Source: Moritella yayanosii (GTDB taxonomy: Bacteria; Pseudomonadota; Gammaproteobacteria; Enterobacterales; Moritellaceae). Taken from it: 64,000 nt of DNA. Both the position numbers and the translations under genes were made by a program. The notes beneath the pieces were generated by a model. That model was not told the origin of the DNA and searched no databases. It saw nothing but the letters and a program-made list of their open reading frames with translations. Location of the stretch: the NCBI RefSeq assembly GCF_900465055.1, contig NZ_LS483250.1, forward strand, positions 992,001-1,056,000, in the 5' to 3' direction. This document shows positions 8,411 to 17,774 of the stretch, one piece after another. Within the stretch, counting starts at the first letter, position 1, and each line of letters starts with the position of its first letter.

Positions 8411-9871
8411 GTGCATTCCAATATAAAACTGCCTGAAGATTACCTGACGTTAATAGGTAACATTATTCCCGACCATCTCTCTATGGATGACTTTATAACT
8501 TGCTGCAAAACACCATTGAAAACCAGTGTACGTGTCAATACACTTAAGATCTCTGTTGCAGCATTTAAGCAGCTAGCTAAAACAAAACAATGGTTATTAA
8601 CCCCTGTACCATGGTGTGAAGAAGGTTTTTGGTTAGAACAAGAAAATACCGATACCAAACTCGGTAATAGTTGGGAGCATATTGCAGGCCTTTTCTATAT
8701 TCAAGAAGCAAGCTCGATGCTGCCTGTTACGGCACTATTTAAAGAACAAGTTTCAGGCCCCACCGCACAATATAATACCATCCTCGATTGCGCATCCGCA
8801 CCGGGTTCAAAAACAAGTCAAATAGCAGCACTCTGTAATAATAACAATTTCATCGTGGCTAACGAATTATCATCAAGCCGTTTAAAAGTGCTTAGTGCGA
8901 ACATTAAACGCTGTGGTATCAAAAATGTAGCGCTTAGTCACTATGATGCAAATGTGTTTGGTACTTGGTTACCAGAAATGTTTGATGCCGTATTGCTTGA
9001 TGCGCCTTGTTCTGGTGAGGGCGCGATCCGTAAAGACGACAAAGCCATGCTTAATTGGTCTTTAAAAAGTATCAATGACATCGCCGATATTCAGAAAGAG
9101 TTAATTGACAGTGCATTTAAAGCGTTAAAACCAGGTGGTACTTTAATTTATTCAACCTGTACATTGAACGAAATTGAAAACCAAGCTGTTTGCCAACACC
9201 TACTTGATTTATACCCTGACAATGCAGAAGTTATTCCGCTTAACGATTTATTCCCAACCGCGAATAACTGCTTGACCGCCGAAGGTTTCTTACACGTTTG
9301 GCCACAGATTTATGATAGTGAAGGTTTCTTTGTGGCTAAGTTCACTAAAAAAGAAACGCTGAGTTTACGCCCTATTAAAAAGAAAAAACGCTTAGTCTTC
9401 CCATTCAGTCCAGTTAGCCGTCTCGAAAATGACGCTATTCGTGATTATTTCCGTGATGCATTTAGCTTTGAATTTGAAAGTGGTGTTTTCTATTATCGTG
9501 ATAATGAAATCTGGCTATTCCCGAAAGAGTTCCCTGCTTTTATCGGCAAATTCAAATTTGATCGTATCGGTATTAAAATCGCTGATAAATTCAAAAAAGG
9601 TTTCCGCGCTCAACATGAATGGGCGCGTACCTTTGGTCATCATTGTGATAAAAATACGGTGTCACTGAATATTGAACAAGCGAAACAATACATCATGGGA
9701 CGTGATATTAACTTCTCTGATATCGAGATTGATAATTTAGAGCAACTCCAAGGTGAACTTCTCGTCTTGCTTGAAGGCAGTGTGCTTGGTTTAGGTAAAC
9801 GCGTAAACCAACGTTTAAAAAATAACTACCCGCGTGATCTGGTACGTGATAATAACTTGTTTAACGAATAA
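8411..9871 (+). CDS. rsmF: 16S rRNA m5C1407 methyltransferase RsmF
   Basis: RsmF (YebU) methylates C1407 of 16S rRNA using S-adenosylmethionine. The 486-residue protein aligns along its length with E. coli RsmF: VNTLKISV near the N-terminus, WCEEGFW and GLFYIQEASSMLPV, the SAM motif DCASAPGSKTSQ, the catalytic PCSGEG loop after LLDA, and the second Cys in STCTLNEIEN. The C-terminal part has GLGKRVNQRLKNNYPR, close to the end of the E. coli protein. The start is GTG 8411, matching the family's N-terminal extension before the conserved DDF; the next Met in frame would cut this off. The order letA-letB-rsmF is the same as in E. coli. Confidence 0.95.
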   Translation: MHSNIKLPEDYLTLIGNIIPDHLSMDDFITCCKTPLKTSVRVNTLKISVAAFKQLAKTKQWLLTPVPWCEEGFWLEQENTDTKLGNSWEHIAGLFYIQEASSMLPVTALFKEQVSGPTAQYNTILDCASAPGSKTSQIAALCNNNNFIVANELSSSRLKVLSANIKRCGIKNVALSHYDANVFGTWLPEMFDAVLLDAPCSGEGAIRKDDKAMLNWSLKSINDIADIQKELIDSAFKALKPGGTLIYSTCTLNEIENQAVCQHLLDLYPDNAEVIPLNDLFPTANNCLTAEGFLHVWPQIYDSEGFFVAKFTKKETLSLRPIKKKKRLVFPFSPVSRLENDAIRDYFRDAFSFEFESGVFYYRDNEIWLFPKEFPAFIGKFKFDRIGIKIADKFKKGFRAQHEWARTFGHHCDKNTVSLNIEQAKQYIMGRDINFSDIEIDNLEQLQGELLVLLEGSVLGLGKRVNQRLKNNYPRDLVRDNNLFNE

Positions 9872-10201
9872 GTTCGCCAGTTATGCTGTCACGTTTTTTT
9901 ACGATATGGTGCACAATAACTTAATGCTAATTTGATATACGTAAATAATTTACTATATTCAATATTACAGCTATACCAATTTCCCTAAGCTCATTACATG
10001 GATTTGTACTGGGCTTTTTTTTATTTATTTTAAAAAACAACGAAACTTTAAAATACGTTTCTAATTAATCCCGCTAAAATAGCTATTCTTTGTTCCTAAG
10101 TACTAGGTAAATAAGCCAAAAAATCACATTATACTCCGTAACATAAATAACTATGATAAAATCGCAGATAATATTGATTTATACAAACTTGAGTAAAATA
10201 T
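9872..10201. other. Intergenic region before the DUF2760-Hsp70 cluster
   Basis: 330 bases with no credible coding frame. A T-rich stretch following GGGC (about 10011-10030) may end rsmF transcription, but no strong stem is seen. The promoter of the downstream cluster should lie here; I could not pick a convincing -35/-10 pair or a heat-shock (sigma-32) promoter by eye. Confidence 0.4.
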
Positions 10202-10840
10202 ATGAACTTCGACCTTACAAATATCTCTGAACTCCCGACTGGCCCTGATGCAGTGCATATTGCCTTGTTCGCGCTTACCCTCATCCTGCTATTAATTACC
10301 CTCGTTAGAGGTGGTAAAAAAACAATTGAAATAGAAAAGATTGTTGAAAAAGAAGTGGAAGTTGAAGTTGAAAAAATTGTAGAGGTTATCAAACACGTAG
10401 AAATTGAGAAAATCGTTGAAGTTGAAAAGATTGTCGAAATCCAAGCCCCTCTACAAGAAGCAAGTCCTGCCGCCGCTTGTCAGTTGTTGTCATTATTACA
10501 AAGTGAAGCACGTTTCATCGATTTTATCCAAGAAGATTTAACCAGTGCCTCTGACGAACAAATCGGTGCCGCAGCCCGTATTATTCATACTGGTAGTAAA
10601 AAAGTAATCAATGAATACTTTACTCTCACGCCAATCCGCAGTGAAGAAGAAGAAAGCCAAGTAACCGTAGCAGCAGGCTTTAACCCATCTGAAGTTAAGC
10701 TAATTGGTAATGTGTTGGGCTCTGCCCCTTACCGAGGCATCTTAGTACACGCAGGTTGGAAAATCAGTAGTGTTAATTTACCTAAACTAGCACAAGGTCA
10801 TAACACCAATATCCTTGCTGCAGCAGAGGTGGAACTATGA
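10202..10840 (+). CDS. DUF2760 membrane-anchored coiled-coil protein
   Basis: A 212-residue protein of unknown function recognised as DUF2760-like. The N-terminus is followed by one membrane segment (about residues 20-40, IALFALTLILLLITLVRG), then a strikingly repetitive stretch (about 42-82) built from IEKIVE/VEKIVEV units that should form a long coiled coil or stalk, then a globular C-terminal domain of about 120 residues with FNPSEVKLIGNV and APYRGILVHAGWKIS. It probably exposes the C-terminal domain to the cytoplasm on a stalk. Its stop overlaps the start of the next Hsp70 gene (ATGA), so the two are translationally coupled. From this context it may be the membrane partner or recruiter for the two Hsp70s; that role is inference. 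Confidence 0.8.
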   Translation: MNFDLTNISELPTGPDAVHIALFALTLILLLITLVRGGKKTIEIEKIVEKEVEVEVEKIVEVIKHVEIEKIVEVEKIVEIQAPLQEASPAAACQLLSLLQSEARFIDFIQEDLTSASDEQIGAAARIIHTGSKKVINEYFTLTPIRSEEEESQVTVAAGFNPSEVKLIGNVLGSAPYRGILVHAGWKISSVNLPKLAQGHNTNILAAAEVEL

Positions 10841-12666
10841 GCGACATAACGATGAGCGAAAAAGTGCCAAAATACAGTATTGGTATCGATTTAGGCACCA
10901 CACACTGTGTATTATCGTATATCAATTTAGAGCACGAAGGTGATAAAGCAGTTAAACAGCTGTTTGCAATTCCTCAGCTATCTACACTTGGTTCGGTAAC
11001 TGAACAATATCAACTGCCTTCTTTTGTCTATCAAGCGCACGAAGATGAAATTAGCAAAGATCAAACGCCATTACCTTGGAACGCGGACAATACCACGCTG
11101 GTGGGTGATGTAGCACGCAACCTTGGGCTTAAAACACCTATTCGTCTAGTGTCGAGTGCTAAAAGCTGGTTAAGTCACGCAACGGTCAGCCCACATGATG
11201 CTATATTACCCTTCGCAAGCCCTGATGAAGTTGAAAAGATATCACCAGTAACTGCAACATCTCAATACTTAAACCATTTAGCTGAAGCTTGGAATCATGC
11301 ACACCCTGATTCACCGATTGCAGAGCAAGATGTTACCATTACCATTCCGGCCTCATTCGATCCCGCCGCGCGTAACTTAACCGCTCAAGCGGCACAAGAT
11401 TTAAACCTTAAACACTTAAATCTACTTGAAGAACCACAAGCGGCTGTATACAGCTGGTTAGAGGCATGTGGTGATGAATGGCGTGATCAAGTCAAGGTAG
11501 GCGATACCATTTTAGTCATCGATATCGGTGGTGGTACAACAGATCTATCATTAATCTCGGTTAACGAATCTGAAGGTAACTTAACATTGTCACGTGTTGC
11601 CGTAGGTGAACATATCCTACTTGGCGGTGATAATATGGATCTTGCACTTGCGTATCGTCTAAAAATGAAATTAATGCAAGAAGGTAAACAACTACAACCA
11701 TGGCAAATTCAAGCAATCACACATGCTTGTCGTGATGCAAAAGAGAAGTTGTTATCCGACGGTGACCTTGATGTAATGCCAATTGTTATTCCAAGTCGTG
11801 GGTCTAAACTGATTGCGGGTACCATGCAAACAGAACTAACACGTGATGAAGTTGAGCAAACTATTCTCGATGGTTTCTTCCCTGCGATTGCTGTGACCGA
11901 GATGCCACAACAAACTACCCGATCGGCATTAACCCAGATTGGTTTACCGTATGCACAAGATGCGGCGATCACCAAACACATTGCACACTTCTTGAATAAA
12001 CAACATGACGCTATCGAGTCAGATGCTGGTGATTTCATTAAGCCAACGGCGGTATTGTTTAATGGCGGAGTGTTTAAATCTGATGCGATTAGTTCTAAGT
12101 TAATCGGTATTATTAACGACTGGTTGATTACAGCGGGCGTTGAAGACGAAGTAAAACTATTGACCGGTATTGATCTCGATCTTGCCGTTGCCAATGGCGC
12201 TTGTTATCACGGTTATGCAAAACAAGGTAAAGGCGTTCGTATTAAAGGCGGCCTCGCAAGCTCATATTACGTGGGTGTTGAAAGCTCAATGCCAGCCATC
12301 CCAGGTTTTGAACCGCCACTAGAAGCTGTTTGTATCGCCCCATTTGGTCTTGAAGAAGGGACTAATGTTAATGTGGCAACACACCAATTTGGTTTAGTTG
12401 TCGGTCAACCGGTTAAGTTTAAGTTTTTCGGTTCAACAGTCCGTCGTGAAGATGTTGTTGGTACCCACCTTGATTTCTGGCAACCAGAAGATCTTGAGCA
12501 ACTACCCGACATCGAAGTGACGCTTGACTCTGCTAACCGCAATAGCGGTGATGTAGTCCCTGTATCACTGTCAGTGACTGTCACTGAAGTGGGTACACTG
12601 AAAGTTGAAGCTATCGCCAACGACAGTGATGAAATTTGGGAAATTGAACTAACGGTTCGCCAATAA
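10837..12666 (+). CDS. Divergent Hsp70 family chaperone, first of a pair
   Basis: A 609-residue Hsp70-type ATPase. Visible nucleotide-binding motifs: phosphate 1 IGIDLGTTHCVLSY (about 16-29), phosphate 2 DIGGGTTDLSLI (about 229-240), the NRVAVGEH/GGDNMDLAL-type region after it, and the adenosine motif VLFNGGVFKSDAI (about 405-417). The C-terminal part is beta-rich and ends at ELTVRQ; it has no recognisable DnaK-like helical lid or EEVD-type tail. It is not dnaK itself: no grpE or dnaJ is adjacent, and the substrate-binding part is diverged. It overlaps DUF2760 by 4 bases and precedes a second, related Hsp70. The likely role is ATP-driven remodelling of an unknown client, perhaps at the membrane. 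Confidence 0.9.
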   Translation: MSDITMSEKVPKYSIGIDLGTTHCVLSYINLEHEGDKAVKQLFAIPQLSTLGSVTEQYQLPSFVYQAHEDEISKDQTPLPWNADNTTLVGDVARNLGLKTPIRLVSSAKSWLSHATVSPHDAILPFASPDEVEKISPVTATSQYLNHLAEAWNHAHPDSPIAEQDVTITIPASFDPAARNLTAQAAQDLNLKHLNLLEEPQAAVYSWLEACGDEWRDQVKVGDTILVIDIGGGTTDLSLISVNESEGNLTLSRVAVGEHILLGGDNMDLALAYRLKMKLMQEGKQLQPWQIQAITHACRDAKEKLLSDGDLDVMPIVIPSRGSKLIAGTMQTELTRDEVEQTILDGFFPAIAVTEMPQQTTRSALTQIGLPYAQDAAITKHIAHFLNKQHDAIESDAGDFIKPTAVLFNGGVFKSDAISSKLIGIINDWLITAGVEDEVKLLTGIDLDLAVANGACYHGYAKQGKGVRIKGGLASSYYVGVESSMPAIPGFEPPLEAVCIAPFGLEEGTNVNVATHQFGLVVGQPVKFKFFGSTVRREDVVGTHLDFWQPEDLEQLPDIEVTLDSANRNSGDVVPVSLSVTVTEVGTLKVEAIANDSDEIWEIELTVRQ

Positions 12667-12718
12667 ACATGATTTAGCAGCATCACGACACCGTTTTATA
12701 TTGATAGATATGTACTTA

Positions 12719-12746
12719 ACTCAGGGCGCTTTACCCTGAGTTTTAT
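12719..12746 (+). terminator. Hairpin between the two Hsp70 genes
   Basis: ACTCAGGG (12719-12726) and CCCTGAGT (12734-12741) form a perfect 8-bp stem with a 7-base loop followed by TTTATT. It is an intrinsic terminator or attenuator that would lower expression of the second Hsp70 relative to the first. Confidence 0.75.
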
Positions 12747-12761
12747 TATATGGAGTTTTTA

Positions 12762-15560
12762 ATGCCCTCACCTGTTTCTAAAACAGCGCAATATGTAATT
12801 GGCATCGATCTTGGCACTACCCACAGTGTTCTTTCTTATAAAAACATCGATGATTATCAAGCCAGCGCGTCCGTTTTTCTCGTAGACCAATTGGTTGGTC
12901 CTGGCGAAGTCGCAAGAAAACCGTTATTGCCTTCATTCCGCTATCACTTTAATGACAACGAAATTGCCACAACCGATTGTGTTTTACCGTGGCAAAAAAT
13001 TAACTTTAACGGTGAAATTAGCAATGTAATTGTGGGTCAATGGGCACGCGATTTAGGCACCAAAACCAAAGGGCGCTTAGTTTCAAGCGCCAAAAGTTGG
13101 CTGTCCCATCCAAGTATCGATGCCCAAGCTGCGATTTTGCCTTGGGCTGTTGAAGATAATATTGAAAAAGTATCGCCTGTTATTGCCAGTGCAAGCTACC
13201 TTGCCCATTTTCAAGCATCTTGGAATTACCATAATCCAGACCATTTACTTGCCGATCAAAACATCACCATCACAGTGCCAGCGTCATTCAATGATACAGC
13301 CCGAGCCTTAACGCTGGCAGCAGCAGATCTGGCCGGCTTAACCAAGGTAACGTTATTAGAAGAGCCTCAAGCCGTTTGTTACGACTGGTATCACCGTAAT
13401 AAACAAGCCAAAACTGATTTAATCGAACATGATAAAACCATGCTGGTTTGTGACATCGGTGGTGGTACAACAGATTTAAGTTTAATCGAAATGTCATTAG
13501 AACATGGTGAATTGAATTTAAACCGTGTTGCCGTGGGCGATCATTTAATGCTCGGTGGTGATAACATAGATTTAGCCTTAGCCCATATTGTTGAATCAAG
13601 AATATCACCAGACCAACGGTTAAAATCAGCTGCATTAGGGCAACTAATACAACAGACTCGCCAAGCAAAAGAACTGTTTTTGTCTGAGCAACCACCTAGC
13701 ACGACATCAATTACTTTACTTGGACGTGGTTCGAAACTGATTGCGCAATCGAAGACATGTGAACTGACAAAAAATGAAGTTATCGATATGGTGTTTAATG
13801 GTTTCTTACCAAATAGTAGCTTTAACGAATTACCAACACACCGAAAAAATGCGGTAGTTGAATTTGGTTTACCTTATACGTCTGATCCTGCGATTTCAAA
13901 ACATATTGCCGAGTTCATCCATACTTATTACGACGTAGACGCAGCTGAAGATTATGATCCTACAATCGTACCAGCGGCAATCCTTGTTAATGGAGGTATT
14001 TTTAATAGCCAGCAAGTGAAATTGCAAATTGAAAAAGTGTTATCCGGTTGGAAAAAACAAAAAGTTCAGATGCTGCACAATGGTAATCCAGACTTGTCCG
14101 TTGCTTATGGCGCGGTTGAATTTGGTTTTGCTAAAATGGGTAAGCAAAAACAAATTGGCGGTGGTAGTCCTCGTAACTATTTCATTGAAATAACCGACCG
14201 TTCGGGTCAGCCTCAGTCCATTTGCCTGTTACCTAAGGGTACCGAAGATGAGCAAGTCATCAATTTAGATAGCCGTTTATTTTCATTAACGATCGGTGAA
14301 CCTATTCGCTTTAATCTTGCGACCACCAGTCATGAAAATAACTTCAAGCCTGGAGATATAATAACAACTGAACTCAAAGGTAAAACGCCGTTACCGCCTT
14401 TTGTCGTTACTATTCCTGAGCACAAAGATCACAAACGTTTTGAGTCCGTGTACTTGTCTTGCAAGCTAAGCAGCATTGGTACCTTACAACTGGAATGTGT
14501 GAGTGAAACCAACAGTAAACAACGTTGGGCATTAGAGTTCTCTGTTCGACCAAGCCGTAGCAACAAAATATCCGCAAATGACTCTAAAGATATCAAGGAT
14601 ATTAAGCAGCTTCACCCTAACCTGCCCGATGCAATTAAATTAATTGAAGCTGTGTATGGTGCCAGTAGTAAAAAAAGTGATCCTAAATTAGTTAAATCAT
14701 TACGTACTGATCTGGATAAACGTCTGGGTAAACGTGATACTTGGGATACCGATTTATTACGTGAACTTGCAGCCCCTTGTTTACAATTTGCTAAAAACCG
14801 CCGCCGCACAGAACAACATGAACGTAATTGGTTAAAACTAACCAGCTTCCTACTTCGTCCGGGCTTTGGCTACCCTGCTGATGATTGGCGTATTGAACAA
14901 ATTTGGCCAATATTCAAATCAGCGATTCAATACAATAAATCAACCCAGTCATGGAGTGATTGGTGGAATTTATGGCGCCGTATTGCTGGTGGCCTTAACG
15001 AACAACAGCAAATCGAAATATACGATACGCTTTCTATCTACTTTGTTGAAGACAGTAATAAACATGCCAAAATCATCAATCAGGCTAAACAACGCAGCTA
15101 TGATGATATTATTCGACTGGCCGCCTCACTCGAACATATTCCCGTGGCGCTAAAAGTGGAGTTTGGTGAATACTTACTGGCTAAATTAAAGAAACCACAA
15201 AATCAGCAATTACATTGGTGGGCATTAGGTCGTGTCGCATCTCGTGTTGCGTTTTATGGTAGCCAGCATAATGTCATCCCACGTCATATTGTTGAAACCT
15301 GGCTAAATACATTACTTGCAGCTAATTGGCAAAAAGAACCTCACATTGCTTTTGCCGCCGTCATGATTGCCAGAAAAACCGGTGATAGAGAAATGGATAT
15401 TCAAGATAAAGTCAGAGACGCTGTGCTAGATAAATTAACACAGAGTAAATTATCGGACGCTTGGTTAGCATTAGTACGTGATGTGCAGTCGTCAGATGAC
15501 ACTGTAATGAAGCGTATCTTTGGTGACAGTTTACCAACTGGTTTAACGTTACTGTCATAG
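12762..15560 (+). CDS. Large Hsp70 family protein with DUF3731-type C-terminal extension
   Basis: 932 residues from ATG 12762, preferred over the in-frame ATG at 12750 because GGAG (12752-12755) lies six bases upstream. The first ~600 residues are an Hsp70 related to the preceding gene: IGIDLGTTHSVLSY, DIGGGTTDLSLIEM, GGDNIDLALA and the adenosine motif ILVNGGIFNSQQ. After about residue 610 comes a ~320-residue, mostly helical extension rich in Trp (WRIEQIWPIF, SWSDWWNLWRRIAGG, LHWWALGRVASRV), which I assign to DUF3731. This domain replaces the usual lid. The gene lies 95 bases after the first Hsp70, behind a hairpin, and is convergent with the next gene. It probably acts with the upstream Hsp70 and DUF2760 protein; biochemical function unknown. 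Confidence 0.88.
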   Translation: MPSPVSKTAQYVIGIDLGTTHSVLSYKNIDDYQASASVFLVDQLVGPGEVARKPLLPSFRYHFNDNEIATTDCVLPWQKINFNGEISNVIVGQWARDLGTKTKGRLVSSAKSWLSHPSIDAQAAILPWAVEDNIEKVSPVIASASYLAHFQASWNYHNPDHLLADQNITITVPASFNDTARALTLAAADLAGLTKVTLLEEPQAVCYDWYHRNKQAKTDLIEHDKTMLVCDIGGGTTDLSLIEMSLEHGELNLNRVAVGDHLMLGGDNIDLALAHIVESRISPDQRLKSAALGQLIQQTRQAKELFLSEQPPSTTSITLLGRGSKLIAQSKTCELTKNEVIDMVFNGFLPNSSFNELPTHRKNAVVEFGLPYTSDPAISKHIAEFIHTYYDVDAAEDYDPTIVPAAILVNGGIFNSQQVKLQIEKVLSGWKKQKVQMLHNGNPDLSVAYGAVEFGFAKMGKQKQIGGGSPRNYFIEITDRSGQPQSICLLPKGTEDEQVINLDSRLFSLTIGEPIRFNLATTSHENNFKPGDIITTELKGKTPLPPFVVTIPEHKDHKRFESVYLSCKLSSIGTLQLECVSETNSKQRWALEFSVRPSRSNKISANDSKDIKDIKQLHPNLPDAIKLIEAVYGASSKKSDPKLVKSLRTDLDKRLGKRDTWDTDLLRELAAPCLQFAKNRRRTEQHERNWLKLTSFLLRPGFGYPADDWRIEQIWPIFKSAIQYNKSTQSWSDWWNLWRRIAGGLNEQQQIEIYDTLSIYFVEDSNKHAKIINQAKQRSYDDIIRLAASLEHIPVALKVEFGEYLLAKLKKPQNQQLHWWALGRVASRVAFYGSQHNVIPRHIVETWLNTLLAANWQKEPHIAFAAVMIARKTGDREMDIQDKVRDAVLDKLTQSKLSDAWLALVRDVQSSDDTVMKRIFGDSLPTGLTLLS

Positions 15561-15580
15561 CGTTTAGTTAACGCTATTTT

Positions 15581-15608
15581 AATAGGTGGTCTTCATTGAC
15601 CACCTATT
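15581..15608. terminator. Bidirectional terminator after the Hsp70 cluster
   Basis: AATAGGTGGTC (15581-15591), a 6-base loop, and GACCACCTATT (15598-15608) form a perfect 11-bp stem flanked by T-rich sequence on the plus side and A-rich sequence on the other. It lies between convergent genes and can serve both. Confidence 0.8.
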
Positions 15609-15670
15609 GTTTAGTTTTAACATATTCATAGATTACTCATGAATGGTTAAAACAATTTATCATTTACTTG

Positions 15671-15961
15671 TTATTCTTCAATACCATCTTTAATAAACCA
15701 CATATTAGTAAAGCCTAATTTAGTAAAATGGTTTTTACGGAATTCTCTTACTGATTTAGTACCTTTCGATACATCTTCAACTTGTTTTTCCATTATCAAA
15801 TATTGCGTTAAGTCGATGCCTTCTTCTGCAGCTGCCGCTTCATAGATATGGTGGAACTGTCTGTATGAAAATGGAATTTTCTTATCTTGTTTTTTATATG
15901 TATAGGTAATTAGGTGGGCCAAAATGCCTCCAAAAAATGATTTAATTCGATACATCGTCAC
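15671..15961 (-). CDS. Small hypothetical protein
   Basis: A 96-residue protein that I do not recognise. It starts MTMYRIKSFFGGILAHLITY, a short amphipathic or weakly hydrophobic stretch, then a charged region with IYEAAAAEEGIDLTQYL and a basic segment EFRKNHFTKLGF. There is no obvious signal peptide or metal motif. It is codirectional with tatD, 62 bases downstream of that gene's end, and convergent with the large Hsp70. It may begin at the Met in codon 3. The reading frame has normal codon use and an upstream purine stretch, so I judge it probably real, but with no function. Confidence 0.5.
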   Translation of the reverse strand: MTMYRIKSFFGGILAHLITYTYKKQDKKIPFSYRQFHHIYEAAAAEEGIDLTQYLIMEKQVEDVSKGTKSVREFRKNHFTKLGFTNMWFIKDGIEE

Positions 15962-16023
15962 ACGAATATCGAGATAGTACGGTATATATCCAAGTTACGT
16001 CAAGATGCTATATCAAATCGATA

Positions 16024-16797
16024 TTACTTTTTAGCGTTAAACAGCTTAAAGTAGTTCTCTGTCGTTGATTCTGCTAATTCTTCGAAGGTTACCCCACGTA
16101 AATCAGCAACGAACTCGGCGACAGCACGCACATAAGCAGGTTGGTTTTCTTTACCACGGTAAGGGACAGGTGCTAAGTACGGTGAATCTGTTTCAACTAA
16201 TAATCTATCCGCAGGGATTGTCTTCACCACCGCTTGCAGATCTTTTGCTGATTTGAACGTCACAATACCAGAGATAGAGATATAGAAGCCCATTTCTAAT
16301 ACCGCAGCAGCCATCGCATCTGACTCAGTGAAACAATGGATCACGCCACCAATTTTTTCTGCGCCTTCTTCTTTTAAAATACGGATCGTATCATCAACTG
16401 CGCCACGCGTATGGATAATCAGTGGTTTATTCAGCTCGATAGCAACTTGGATATGATGACGAAATGACGCTTGCTGAATGTCTTTGTTTTTAGGTGAATA
16501 GAAATAATCTAAACCCGTTTCACCAATAGCGACGACTTTTTCGTTTTGTGCTAATGCCAATAATTCTGACTTTTCGTATTCATCTTCAAGATTAAGTGGA
16601 TGAACACCACATGAAGCATGAATATTATCAAATTCAGCAATCTGTTCAATCATGGTTTTGAAGCGTGGTAAAGTCACTGATACGCTTAATAAATGCGATA
16701 CGCCATGCTCCGCGGCTTTGTTAACCACGTCGGCAAGATCGGTATGAATGGAATCATAATTTAGGCCATCTAAATGGCAATGAGAATCTACTAACAT
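16024..16797 (-). CDS. ycfH: TatD family metal-dependent hydrolase (YcfH)
   Basis: A 257-residue TatD-type hydrolase with an amidohydrolase-like TIM barrel. Metal ligands visible: DSHCHLD at residues 4-10, the Glu in AIGETGLDYFY (about 91-101), His in IIHTRGA (about 125-131), His in GVIHCFTES, and Asp in LLVETDSPYLAPVP (about 203-216). Family members are 3'-5' DNA exonucleases or deoxyribonucleases; YcfH itself is poorly characterised. The gene is the last of a chain mltG-tmk-holB-ycfH on the minus strand, with the start only one base after the holB stop, as in E. coli, except that the pilZ gene found between holB and tatD in some relatives is absent. Confidence 0.92.
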   Translation of the reverse strand: MLVDSHCHLDGLNYDSIHTDLADVVNKAAEHGVSHLLSVSVTLPRFKTMIEQIAEFDNIHASCGVHPLNLEDEYEKSELLALAQNEKVVAIGETGLDYFYSPKNKDIQQASFRHHIQVAIELNKPLIIHTRGAVDDTIRILKEEGAEKIGGVIHCFTESDAMAAAVLEMGFYISISGIVTFKSAKDLQAVVKTIPADRLLVETDSPYLAPVPYRGKENQPAYVRAVAEFVADLRGVTFEELAESTTENYFKLFNAKK

Positions 16798-16798
16798 A

Positions 16799-17770
16799 TT
16801 AATTTATAAATCTTTTTAGTTTAATTAAGAATGACAGAACCAATGTTTCAGCGGTTAAATTATTATTTTGCATTAATAGCCGACGTAACTCTGTTAATTC
16901 TGATTGTAGTTGAGTAATTTTATCTTGTGATAATTGCGTTGAGAAATGCGTTAACCATTCAAGCTGATCGGTATTGACAATATAATCAATGCCGACCCCA
17001 CGCTTAACTTTCTGTAAATCAAGTAAGATAAATTGTAACCAAGATAGTTTTTCTAAAGTACGATCAGAGATTATTTCACATAATCGGGTGATCGCCGCTG
17101 GCTGTGTTGTTAACAACATAATATTAGAGAATATCTCTTTACGTAAATCATCATCACCGTTATTTAAGTAGCTTAGCGTGTGCAACGGTGCACCATGATT
17201 AATGCGAATAGCGGTCAGCGTTGGACTTTCTATCGGAAACTGCTGTTGTAACCATGCCATGGACTCCTGCTCTGCAGGGGCTGGCAGATGCAATTTCTGA
17301 CAACGGCTATAAATAGTAGGCAGTACCTGAGACTTATTCTCGGCAAGCAAAATGAGATAGCTACCATTACTCGGCTCTTCTAATGTTTTAAGCAATGCAT
17401 TAGCAGAGGCTAAATTAAAACTTTCAGCATGCTCGATGATCACCACTTTATTACCACCAAGTTGTGAGTGTTCGTTCAACTTCTGACTGATATGTCTTAT
17501 TCTGTCAACACCAATCACTTTACCGGGTTCGGTGGAAATCAAATAATAATCAGGATGTACACTGGTTTCAAATAATTGACAAGGATGGCATTGATGGCAA
17601 GGTTCCCAACCGATTGGGTCTTTGCATAATAATGTTTGGGCAAGTGTCTGCGCATACGACAGTTTACCCATACCGCTAGCACTGGTAATAAACAACGCAT
17701 GATGTAAACGACCTGCTGTCATTTGCGTCTGTTGTTTTTCCCAATGAGGTAGTAACCAAGGATATAGCAT
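16799..17770 (-). CDS. holB: DNA polymerase III delta' subunit
   Basis: HolB is the delta' subunit of the clamp loader that places the beta sliding clamp on DNA. The 323-residue protein has the N-terminal PWLLPHWEK, the modified P-loop ITSASGMGKLSYAQ (about 28-41), a zinc-binding cluster (CKDPIGWEPCHQCHPCQ, about 49-65), and the SRC motif in TIYSRCQKL (about 153-161). The C-terminal region is more diverged, typical for HolB. It lies 4 bases from tmk and 1 base from the TatD gene. Confidence 0.92.
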   Translation of the reverse strand: MLYPWLLPHWEKQQTQMTAGRLHHALFITSASGMGKLSYAQTLAQTLLCKDPIGWEPCHQCHPCQLFETSVHPDYYLISTEPGKVIGVDRIRHISQKLNEHSQLGGNKVVIIEHAESFNLASANALLKTLEEPSNGSYLILLAENKSQVLPTIYSRCQKLHLPAPAEQESMAWLQQQFPIESPTLTAIRINHGAPLHTLSYLNNGDDDLRKEIFSNIMLLTTQPAAITRLCEIISDRTLEKLSWLQFILLDLQKVKRGVGIDYIVNTDQLEWLTHFSTQLSQDKITQLQSELTELRRLLMQNNNLTAETLVLSFLIKLKRFIN

Positions 17771-17774
17771 CTAA

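Noticed and set aside
12750-12761. ATG at 12750 as start of the large Hsp70
   Set aside because: The ATG at 12762 has GGAG at proper spacing; the four extra residues are not needed.
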